Shown: positions 5,050 to 10,684 of the stretch, in pieces | Numbering within the stretch: the first letter of the stretch is position 1 | Layout: every line of letters starts with the position of its first letter | DNA from: Oscillospiraceae bacterium | GTDB taxonomy: Bacteria > Bacillota > Clostridia > Oscillospirales > Ruminococcaceae | DNA length: 10,684 nucleotides | NCBI GenBank assembly: GCA_014858325.1 | Contig: RKCM01000083.1 | Span: forward strand, 1-10,684 | Reading direction: 5' to 3' | The notes under the pieces: model-generated | Database searches by the model: none | The model's input: the letters and a program-made list of their open reading frames with translations, nothing else | What the model was told of the DNA's origin: nothing | Program-made: the position numbers and the translations under genes

Positions 5050-7149
5050 TCAGTTCAGCAGCTTTCCATTATCCTCGGGCAGGAGGTTGGTCATGCTCTT
5101 GAGGCTGATGCCGATGGTGGACAGGTTGTGCAGCATGGCGCTGGTGGCCGGCTGCAGGATGCCCAATGCGCCCAGCACGATGAGGGTGGAGTTGAAGGTC
5201 AGCACAAAGCGGTAGTTGGCACTGACGCGGTGCTGCAGGGCGTTGGCGATGCCCTTGAGGAGGACCAGCTCTTCCAGACTGTCGGCCTTGATGGTCACGT
5301 CGGCGATCTCGCGGGCGATGGCCGCGCCGGAGTTGATGGCGATGCCGATATCGGCGGCGGAGAGGGCGGGCGAATCGTTGATGCCGTCGCCGATCATCAC
5401 GACGGTGTGGCCCTCGGCCTTGGCTTTCTGGACAAAGTTTGCCTTATCCTCAGGCAGAACCTCGGCAAAGTAGTGATCCACCCCCACCTGCCCGGCAATG
5501 GCGCGGGCGGTGCGCTCGCTGTCGCCCGTCATCATGACGGTATTGGTGAAGCCCAGACGGCGCAGCTGGCGCAGCACGGAGGCAGCCTCGGGGCGGAGCG
5601 GGTCGGCGATGCAGATGACGCCTACCAGCCGGCCGGACGCAGCCATGTACAGGTGCGAATACTGGGGGTCGAGGGCGTCGAACCGGGCCTGCTCCTCAGC
5701 GGGCACGGTGCACTGCTCATCCTCGAAGACGAAGTGGTGGCTGCCGATAACGACCCGCTGACCGCCGACGCGGCTGGCGATGCCGTGGGCCACGATGTAC
5801 TCCACCTCGGAGTGCATCTCCTCGTGGGAGATGCCCCGTTCCTTGGCGGCACGGACGACGGCGTTGGCCATGGAATGGGGGAAGTGTTCCTCCAGGCAGG
5901 CCGCCAGCTGCAGCACCTCCTGCTCCTCACAGCCGGAGAAGGGGATCACCTGCACCACCTGCGGAGTGGCGCGGGTCAAGGTGCCGGTCTTATCAAAGAC
6001 GATGGTGTCGGCCTTGGCGAGGGCTTCCAGATACTTGCCGCCCTTGACGGTGATGTGGTAATTGCCGCACTCGCGCATGGCGGAAAGAACAGCCAGCGGC
6101 ATGGAGAGCTTCAGTGCGCAGGAAAAATCCACCATCAGGATGGAGATAGCGCGGGTGACGTTGCGGGTAAGGGCGTAAGTCACCACAGTACCGGCCAGAC
6201 ACCAGGGCACCAAACGGTCGGCCAGCTGCAGGGCGCGGTTCTCGGTGCTGGACTTCAACTTTTCCGACTCCTCGATCATGGAGACGATCTTATCGTAGCG
6301 GTTGGCACCGCCCTCGGCCTTTGCCACGAAGACGCACTCGCCTTCCTCTACGACAGTCCCGGCGTAGACGGTGGCTCCCTCGCTCTTGCGCACCGGCATG
6401 GACTCGCCGGTGAGGGCCGCCTGATTGACCATGGCCTCGCCCTCGATGACGGTGCCGTCCAGCGGGATCATGTTGCCGGAGCGGACGACGATCTCATCGC
6501 CCGCGTGCACCTTGGTCAGCGGCAGGAGGACTTCCCCGCCCTCGGCGCGGACCCAGACCTTATCGACGTTGAGGGCCATGCTGCGGGCCAGATCATCCAG
6601 ACTCTTCTTGCGGGTCCACTCTTCCAGCAGGGAGCCCAGGTTGAGCAGGAACATCACCGAGCCTGCGGTGCCGAAATCGCCCCGCAGGAGGGAGGCGCTG
6701 ATGCTCAGCGCATCCAGTACTTCCACCTCCAGCCTGCGCTGCAGCAGGCAGCGGACGCCTTTCCAGACGAAGGCGATGGAGCGCCAGAGCGTATAGGCCG
6801 CCTGAATGGGAGCCGGCAGGAAGAGCTTGCGGGCAAAGTGGCCCGCCACCAGGTCGAACATTTTGCCCTGATACTCCTGGTTGATCTTCCGGCTGTCCTG
6901 CGAGGTGACCAGCACGTCCAGCTCGGCGTTGTCGAATCGGTAGCCGGCCAGCAGGGCCACAGCCGCCTTGCGGGAGCCGGTATAGGTCAGAACCACATCG
7001 CCGGTCCGCTCATAGACGGTGGCCTTCTGGACGCTGTCCTGATGGTTCAAATAGGCTTCCAGCACATCGGCCCGGTGGAGCGTCATCCGCACCGCGCAGA
7101 CATGGACGCGCATCCGGCCTTGGCTTTCATGCAAAATCGTACATTTCAT
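5050..7149 (-). CDS. P1B-type metal-transporting ATPase with F-S-C in place of CPC
   Basis: 699 aa, family-typical length, ribosome binding site AGAGGG. Residues 1-80 look like an HMA-like fold without the CxxC metal site. TM segments lie around 108-180. The actuator motif TGES is at 247-250, the phosphorylated aspartate in DKTGTLT at 386-392, an HFPHS version of the P1B HP motif at 422-426, TGDS at 541-544, GDGINDSPAL at 587-596, and final TM segments at about 645-690. The transmembrane metal motif, normally CPC-A-L, reads D-F-S-C-A-L-K-L-S, losing the first Cys and the Pro. These marks place it with heavy-metal P-type ATPases, probably an exporter at the cytoplasmic membrane. The metal cannot be read from sequence. 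The Mn/Zn-type CtpC subgroup is my best guess. It is the second gene after a DUF6110-like small protein, with a terminator in between. Confidence 0.92.
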   Translation of the reverse strand: MKCTILHESQGRMRVHVCAVRMTLHRADVLEAYLNHQDSVQKATVYERTGDVVLTYTGSRKAAVALLAGYRFDNAELDVLVTSQDSRKINQEYQGKMFDLVAGHFARKLFLPAPIQAAYTLWRSIAFVWKGVRCLLQRRLEVEVLDALSISASLLRGDFGTAGSVMFLLNLGSLLEEWTRKKSLDDLARSMALNVDKVWVRAEGGEVLLPLTKVHAGDEIVVRSGNMIPLDGTVIEGEAMVNQAALTGESMPVRKSEGATVYAGTVVEEGECVFVAKAEGGANRYDKIVSMIEESEKLKSSTENRALQLADRLVPWCLAGTVVTYALTRNVTRAISILMVDFSCALKLSMPLAVLSAMRECGNYHITVKGGKYLEALAKADTIVFDKTGTLTRATPQVVQVIPFSGCEEQEVLQLAACLEEHFPHSMANAVVRAAKERGISHEEMHSEVEYIVAHGIASRVGGQRVVIGSHHFVFEDEQCTVPAEEQARFDALDPQYSHLYMAASGRLVGVICIADPLRPEAASVLRQLRRLGFTNTVMMTGDSERTARAIAGQVGVDHYFAEVLPEDKANFVQKAKAEGHTVVMIGDGINDSPALSAADIGIAINSGAAIAREIADVTIKADSLEELVLLKGIANALQHRVSANYRFVLTFNSTLIVLGALGILQPATSAMLHNLSTIGISLKSMTNLLPEDNGKLLN

Positions 7150-7171
7150 TGGTATATCCCTCTATTTACCC

Positions 7172-7196
7172 AAAAAGAGCCGCCCGAAGGCGGCTC
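7172..7196 (-). terminator. Intra-operon terminator/attenuator
   Basis: On the minus strand GAGCCGCC-TTCG-GGCGGCTC (7177-7196), a perfect 8-bp stem with a UUCG tetraloop, is followed by five T (7172-7176). It lies between the small membrane protein gene (stop at 7211) and the ATPase start (7149). It probably makes the small protein more abundant than the ATPase, unless the ATPase has another promoter, which I do not see. Confidence 0.8.
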
Positions 7197-7210
7197 GATG
7201 GCTGCAAAGA

Positions 7211-7495
7211 TCAGTCCTCCGTCTTCTCGGCGGGCTCCTCAGCGGCGTCCTCGATGACCTCAGCCGCAGCCTCGGCGGCGCGGGTCTCGTTGATGGCCTT
7301 TGCATCTGCCAGGATGTCACCGGCCTGCTCCTGCACCTTATTGACGGTCTCCATGGTGCAGTCCTTCATGCGCAGGACTGCAGCGGTGGTCTGGGTGTAG
7401 ACCTTTTTAGCATCCTTGCTTGCCAGCACCTTAAAACCAGCGGAACCAAACACAACACCGCCGACGAACAGGGCGATCTTCTTCACGTCAACCAT
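7211..7495 (-). CDS. Small one-TM membrane protein, DUF6110-like, partner of the metal ATPase
   Basis: 94 aa, start set by TGAGGTAA upstream. MVDVKK is followed by a Gly-rich hydrophobic segment (7-24, ALFVGGVVFGSAGFKVL), an amphipathic helical stretch (25-70) and an acidic Ala/Glu-rich tail (74-94, E and D in 10 of 21). There is one cysteine at 46 and no histidine-rich end. The layout recalls mycobacterial PacL proteins (DUF1490): an N-terminal TM, a helix, a metal-binding tail, and a gene next to CtpC. The family label comes from memory of this gene pair in anaerobic Firmicutes and is unsearched. Likely role: membrane scaffold or metal-delivery partner for the ATPase. Confidence 0.75.
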   Translation of the reverse strand: MVDVKKIALFVGGVVFGSAGFKVLASKDAKKVYTQTTAAVLRMKDCTMETVNKVQEQAGDILADAKAINETRAAEAAAEVIEDAAEEPAEKTED

Positions 7496-7614
7496 AATCT
7501 TTACCTCACTCTATGTTTTTGCGGCATCTCAAAATGCCCGTCTCCGGCCCCCGCTGCCATCCCTGCCTGCCACGACCGCAGGCCTGCGTTTCCGGGGGTA
7601 GAGGACCGCTTCTG
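7496..7614 (-). promoter_or_regulatory. Structured 5' leader of the metal ATPase operon
   Basis: About 120 nt between the inferred start point and the start codon. On the minus strand CCCCCG (7593-7598) pairs with CGGGGG (7548-7553) and encloses GCCTGC/GCAGGC with a 7-base loop (7565-7583). The internal loops between these helices are purine-rich. A second hairpin, GGCAT/ATGCC (7523-7538), precedes the ribosome binding site. The shape could be a metal- or ligand-sensing element, but I cannot match it to the NiCo or yybP-ykoY consensus. Only the helices are seen. A regulatory role is inference. Confidence 0.35.
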
Positions 7615-7620
7615 GGGGTT

Positions 7621-7648
7621 ATTATAGCACGGTTTTTCAAATTCTCAA
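7621..7648 (-). promoter_or_regulatory. Extended -10 promoter of the metal ATPase operon
   Basis: On the minus strand -35 TTGAGA (7643-7648), a 16-base spacer and a perfect -10 TATAAT (7621-7626) preceded by TGC, the extended -10 motif. The start point would be near 7614. Confidence 0.8.
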
Positions 7649-7659
7649 GAGGTTTTTGT

Positions 7660-7681
7660 AAAGTTAATACTTGTTAACTTT
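7660..7681. promoter_or_regulatory. Palindrome AAAGTTAA-N6-TTAACTTT upstream of the metal operon promoter
   Basis: Perfect 8-bp arms with a six-base spacer, ending 12 bases upstream of the -35. The position suits an activator or an upstream operator. The arms resemble Rex-type TTGTTAA/TTAACAA sites only loosely, and the spacing differs. Confidence 0.5.
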
Positions 7682-7774
7682 TTACGGTGTGTAGTTAGAA
7701 AAAACTATCTCCACCGCAGTTTTTCTCCACAAACTACAGTTTGTAAAGCAAAACAAACCCCAGCGGAACACAAA
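7682..7774. other. AT-rich intergenic stretch with two further inverted repeats
   Basis: This lies between the liv terminator and the metal operon promoter. It contains CGGTG-TG-TAGTT-N6-AACTA-TCTC-CACCG (7686-7716), a nested imperfect hairpin, and ACAAACT-AC-AGTTTGT (7729-7744), which embeds TACA-GTT-TGTA. The latter is close to, but one base longer than, the TACA-N2-TGTA box of BlaI/CopY repressors. I see no gene and no good promoter here. Confidence 0.4.
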
Positions 7775-7813
7775 AAGGCCCCCATCGTGCACACAGAACA
7801 CGATGGGGGCCTT
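7775..7813. terminator. Terminator of the liv operon
   Basis: AAGGCCCCCATCGTG (7775-7789) pairs perfectly over 15 bp with 7799-7813 around a 9-base loop. On minus, five T follow the GC-rich stem. It lies 28 bases after the livF stop codon. A T-run on plus (7816-7821) could make it bidirectional. Confidence 0.9.
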
Positions 7814-7840
7814 GCGTTTTTGAGAGATTTTCGAGCCCTA

Positions 7841-8554
7841 TCAGCCGCCCAGATAGGCCGAGCGGACGCGCTCGTTGGTCAGCAGCTGGGCGCCGGTGCC
7901 GTCCATGACGACGCGGCCCGTCTCCAGAACATAGGCCCGGTCGGCCACGGAAAGGGCCATCTGGGCGTTCTGCTCCACCAGCAGGATGGTCATGCCCTCC
8001 TTGTGGATGTTCTGGATGATGTCGAAGATCTCCTGCACCAGCAGGGGGGACAGGCCCATGGAGGGCTCATCCAGCATCAGCATGGAGGCATTACTCATCA
8101 GAGCACGGCCCATGGCCAGCATCTGCTGCTCGCCGCCGGACATGGTGCCTGCCAGCTGCTTGCGGCGCTCCTTCAGGCGGGGGAACAGCTCAAACACCTT
8201 TTCCTTATTGGGGCCGATGGTGGAGGCAGGCTGGGTATAGCCGCCCATATCCAGGTTTTCCTCCACGGTCATGTGCAGGAACACATGGCGGCCCTCCGGC
8301 ACATGGGCCAGGCCCGCCTCCACGATCTTGTGGGCGCGGACGCCCTTGATGCTCTTGCCCTTATACAGCACGTCGCCGGTCTTGGGGTGCAGCAGGCCGG
8401 AGATGGTCTTCAGGGTGGTGGATTTTCCGGCACCGTTGGCACCGATCAGGGTAACGATCTCGCCCTCGTGGACCTCAAAGGAGACGTCCTTGACGGCGTG
8501 GATGTTGCCGTAATAGACGTTGATGCCATCCACTTTCAACAGATTCTGTGCCAT
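7841..8554 (-). CDS. livF: Branched-chain amino acid ABC transporter, ATP-binding protein LivF
   Basis: 237 aa, normal LivF length. Cytosolic ATPase subunit that powers import with LivG. Walker A GANGAGKST lies at 38-46, signature MSGGEQQ at 138-144 and Walker B LMLDEP at 159-164. The switch position reads LLVEQN (191-196), with Gln in place of His as is usual in LivF. The N-terminal LLKVDGINVYYGNIHAVKDV and the C-terminal RVRSAYLGG are family hallmarks. It starts two bases after the livG stop, with AAGGAGGG inside the end of livG, so translation is coupled. It is the last gene of the operon before the terminator. The substrate is inferred from the family: HAAT transporters also carry other amino acids and, in some lineages, urea. 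Confidence 0.96.
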   Translation of the reverse strand: MAQNLLKVDGINVYYGNIHAVKDVSFEVHEGEIVTLIGANGAGKSTTLKTISGLLHPKTGDVLYKGKSIKGVRAHKIVEAGLAHVPEGRHVFLHMTVEENLDMGGYTQPASTIGPNKEKVFELFPRLKERRKQLAGTMSGGEQQMLAMGRALMSNASMLMLDEPSMGLSPLLVQEIFDIIQNIHKEGMTILLVEQNAQMALSVADRAYVLETGRVVMDGTGAQLLTNERVRSAYLGG

Positions 8555-8556
8555 GA

Positions 8557-9396
8557 TTAGCCCTCCTTCTTGCCCAGATAGGCCTCAATGACCTGCGGAT
8601 TGTTGCGGATCTCGTCGGGGGTGCCCTTGGCGATGATGCGGCCGAAGTTCAGCACCGCGATGCCCTCGCAGATGCCCATGACCAGACTCATATCGTGCTC
8701 GATGAGCAGCACGGCGATGTTGAACTCATCGCGGATGCGGCGGATGGTCTCGGTCAGCTCCGCCGTCTCGGAGGGGTTCATACCGGCGGCAGGCTCGTCC
8801 AGCAGCAGCAGCTTGGGGCTGGTGGCCAGCGCACGCATGATCTCCAGCCGGCGCTGGGCGCCGTAGGGCAGGCTGCCGGCCTGCGCATTGGCCAGATCGG
8901 CCATGTGGAAGATATCCAGCAGCTCAAAGGCACGCTCGGTGCAGCGCTTTTCCTCTTTCCAGTAGTTGGGCAGACGGACGAGCGAGGAGGCGAGGTTGTA
9001 CCGCATGGATTCGTGCAGGCCCACCTTGATGTTGTCGATGACGGACATCTCCTTGAACAGGCGGATGTTCTGGAAGGTGCGGGCCACGCCCATGCGGTTG
9101 ACCTGATAGGTCTTTTTGCCCGCCGTGGGCATCCCGTCGATCAGGATGGAGCCGCGGGTGGGCTGATACACGTTGGTGAGCAGGTTGAACACGGTGGTCT
9201 TGCCTGCGCCGTTGGGGCCGATGAGGCCGGTGATCTCGTTGCGGCCGATCATCAGGTTGAAGCCGTCCACGGCGGTCAGGCCGCCAAAGTCGATGCCCAG
9301 CTCACGGACGTCGAGGATGGGCTTTTTGTCCTTATCGCGGTCGGTCAAAAAGCCGCCGGAGGGGACGCTGTGTAACTTGGTCTGGAACTCACTCAT
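8557..9396 (-). CDS. livG: Branched-chain amino acid ABC transporter, ATP-binding protein LivG
   Basis: 279 aa from ATG at 9396, chosen because GGAGGG lies nine bases upstream. An in-frame GTG at 9405 would give 282 aa but abuts the ribosome binding site. Walker A GPNGAGKTT lies at 60-68, Q-loop RTFQNIRLF at 106-114, the family-type signature LPYGAQRRLEI at 177-186 (LSYGQ in many homologues), Walker B LLLLDEP at 196-202 and the switch His234 in IEHDM. An N-terminal extension of about 25 residues precedes the nucleotide-binding fold and is slightly longer than in E. coli LivG. Its start overlaps the end of livM by eight bases (ATGAGTGA), indicating coupled translation. It pairs with LivF on the LivHM membrane dimer. 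Confidence 0.96.
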   Translation of the reverse strand: MSEFQTKLHSVPSGGFLTDRDKDKKPILDVRELGIDFGGLTAVDGFNLMIGRNEITGLIGPNGAGKTTVFNLLTNVYQPTRGSILIDGMPTAGKKTYQVNRMGVARTFQNIRLFKEMSVIDNIKVGLHESMRYNLASSLVRLPNYWKEEKRCTERAFELLDIFHMADLANAQAGSLPYGAQRRLEIMRALATSPKLLLLDEPAAGMNPSETAELTETIRRIRDEFNIAVLLIEHDMSLVMGICEGIAVLNFGRIIAKGTPDEIRNNPQVIEAYLGKKEG

Positions 9397-10414
9397 GGTC
9401 TGCACCCTCCTTTGCCTTTTTGCGGAAGAGCTCGCCGTTCATGGCTTTTTCCACGATGCGGCTCATGGAGAAATCGTAGCTGCCCAGCAGGCCGCCCGGG
9501 CGGAAGATCATCATCAGGATCAGCACCAGCGAGTAGACCACCATGCGGTAGCTCTCAAAGCTGCGGGTAGCCTCGGGCAGGATGGTGAGCACGGTGGCGG
9601 AGAGGATGGAGCCCAGCATGGAGCCCATGCCGCCCAGAACCACCATGACCAGGATCTCGATGGACTTCATGAAGCCGAAGGTGGAGGGGTCCAGGACGCC
9701 CAGATAGCAGGCGTACAAGCCGCCTGCCAGGCCGGCGAAAGCGGCGGAAAAGGCAAAGGCCATGACCTTGTAGTAGGTGGTCTGGATACCGCAGCTCTCG
9801 GCCGCGATCTCGTTGTCGCGGATGGCCAGCACGGCGCGGCCGTGGCGGCTCTTCATCATGGCGTGGATGAAGAAGCAGGTGATGACCACGCAGAGGAAGA
9901 CGTTGATGTAGTTGGAATATTTGGGGATGTTCTTCAGGCCCTTGGCACCGTAGAACAGCTTGAAGCCCAGCACATCGTCGATGTTATTCAGGGTGATGCG
10001 GATGATCTCACCAAAGCCCAGCGTCAGGATGGCCAGATAATCGCCCGTCAGGCGGAGGGCCGGGATGCCGATCAGCACGCCAAAGAGGCCCGCCATGATG
10101 CAGGCCAGCACCAGGCCGATGACGAAGGAGATGGGCCCGGGCAGGGGGCTGAACTTGGTGAAGAGGGCGCAGGTGTAAGCGCCCACAGCCATGAAACCGG
10201 CGTGGCCCAAAGGCAGCTGGCCCAGGTAGCCGGTGGCCACGTTCAGGGAGACAGCCAGAATGATGTTGATGCCCACCGTCAGCAGCACCTTGTTCTGGTA
10301 GGTGGACAGGACGTTCTGCGTCAGGAAAGACAGGCCCACAAAGAGCAGCGCCACGAGGACGAAGTTCATCAGGTAACGGACCGGCATTTTGAGGGTCTTG
10401 CGATTCTTTTTCAT
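9389..10414 (-). CDS. livM: Branched-chain amino acid ABC transporter, permease LivM
   Basis: 341 aa from ATG at 10414 (MKKNRKTLKM), chosen because GGAGGG lies directly upstream and the protein then begins at the expected permease N-terminus. The longer open frame to 10552 runs into livH and is not coding. Polytopic membrane protein. LivM landmarks include GYLGQLPLGHAGFMAVGAY, the cytoplasmic coupling segment RLTGDYLAILTLGFGEIIR, RAVLAIRDNEIAAESCGI, GLAGGLYACYLGVLDPSTF and VVLGGMGSMLGSILSA. It ends in a charged tail. It forms the translocation path with LivH. There is a 14-base gap from the livH stop and an 8-base overlap with livG. Confidence 0.95.
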   Translation of the reverse strand: MKKNRKTLKMPVRYLMNFVLVALLFVGLSFLTQNVLSTYQNKVLLTVGINIILAVSLNVATGYLGQLPLGHAGFMAVGAYTCALFTKFSPLPGPISFVIGLVLACIMAGLFGVLIGIPALRLTGDYLAILTLGFGEIIRITLNNIDDVLGFKLFYGAKGLKNIPKYSNYINVFLCVVITCFFIHAMMKSRHGRAVLAIRDNEIAAESCGIQTTYYKVMAFAFSAAFAGLAGGLYACYLGVLDPSTFGFMKSIEILVMVVLGGMGSMLGSILSATVLTILPEATRSFESYRMVVYSLVLILMMIFRPGGLLGSYDFSMSRIVEKAMNGELFRKKAKEGADHE

Positions 10415-10428
10415 TTTTCCTGCCCTCC

Positions 10429-10684
10429 TTACACTTTTTCCTGCACCTGGCGGCCCAGGAAGCCGGTGGGCTTGACGAGCAGCACGATGATGAGGATGGC
10501 GAACGTGACGGCGTCTTTCCAGGCGGAAAGGCCGATGGCGGAGACGAAGCACTCACACAGGCCGATGGCAATGCCGCCGATCATGGCGCCCGGGATGGAG
10601 CCGATGCCGCCCAGAACGGCGGCGACGAAGGCTTTCAGGCCCAGCATGGAGCCCATGGTGGGGGTGGCCTGCGGGTAGGAGCAG
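10429..10684 (-). CDS. livH: Branched-chain amino acid ABC transporter, permease LivH, C-terminal part only
   Basis: The frame is open from the right window edge to TAA at 10429-10431, giving 84 visible residues of about 290 expected. The visible part reads GLKAFVAAVLGGIGSIPGAM, then a hydrophobic helix, VSAIGLSAWKDAVTFAILII and LLVKPTGFLGRQVQEKV, the typical C-terminus of LivH. An internal ATG at 10656 is not the real start, since homology continues upstream to the edge. It is the permease partner of LivM and the upstream gene of the operon in view. Confidence 0.92.
   Translation of the reverse strand, partial: CSYPQATPTMGSMLGLKAFVAAVLGGIGSIPGAMIGGIAIGLCECFVSAIGLSAWKDAVTFAILIIVLLVKPTGFLGRQVQEKV

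Noticed and set aside
5128..7257. 709-codon open frame on plus, opposite the metal ATPase
   Set aside because: Same antisense codon-bias effect. The minus strand encodes every P-type ATPase motif.
7660..7681. Rex (NADH-sensing) operator
   Set aside because: Rex boxes as I know them have TTGTTAA/TTAACAA arms with four bases between. The outer bases and the spacing here do not fit.
10415..10552. Longer livM start
   Set aside because: The extension overlaps the coding end of livH in another frame. The ATG at 10414 has a proper AGGAGG and gives the normal LivM N-terminus.
8695..10678. Long plus-strand open frames opposite livG and livM (including 501 codons at 9173-10678)
   Set aside because: Their composition is the mirror of the liv genes, with no start context and no family resemblance.
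1..10684. CRISPR array, insertion sequence, tRNA or rRNA genes
   Set aside because: I saw no regularly spaced direct repeats, transposase motifs, terminal inverted repeats with target duplications, or tRNA/rRNA signatures on either strand.

Overview
The window looks like a chromosomal segment of a gut-type anaerobic Firmicute, most likely of the Ruminococcaceae/Oscillospirales (Faecalibacterium- or Subdoligranulum-like). The clues are a glycyl-radical pyruvate formate-lyase, AGGAGG ribosome binding sites before nearly every gene, sigma-A type promoters, GC-rich housekeeping genes and strong hairpin/T-tract terminators. This placement is an inference from gene content and style. There is no rRNA or other phylogenetic marker here.

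From left to right: (1) 1-2220, minus strand, pflB, complete at its N-terminus and lacking only about the last ten codons at the window edge. (2) 2221-3069, an 849-base gap with no believable protein gene but dense signals: the pflB promoter and a structured leader, three short promoter-to-terminator units that look like small RNAs (two on plus, one on minus), and GGTTAG-N6-CTAACC palindromes shared by the pflB leader and the first RNA unit. (3) 3070-5011, an AT-richer island: a secreted protein and a lipoprotein on the minus strand, diverging from an XRE-type repressor on the plus strand. A 10-bp inverted repeat sits inside the lipoprotein promoter. (4) 5050-7660, minus strand, a metal-efflux type operon: a small one-TM DUF6110-like protein followed by a P1B-type ATPase whose usual CPC metal site is F-S-C. 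It has an extended -10 promoter, a structured leader, an upstream palindrome cluster and an internal terminator. (5) 7775-10684, minus strand, livH(partial)-livM-livG-livF, the membrane and ATPase parts of a branched-chain amino acid type ABC importer, closed by a strong terminator. The binding protein gene is not in the window and may lie to the right.

How they work together: pflB is a core fermentation enzyme (pyruvate + CoA to acetyl-CoA + formate) and the liv genes form one translationally coupled import operon. The ATPase and the small membrane protein probably form a metal-export pair resembling mycobacterial CtpC/PacL. The XRE island appears to be a self-contained regulated envelope cassette of unknown role. 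The least explained parts are the non-coding cluster at 2540-3020 and the XRE/lipoprotein/secreted-protein cassette.
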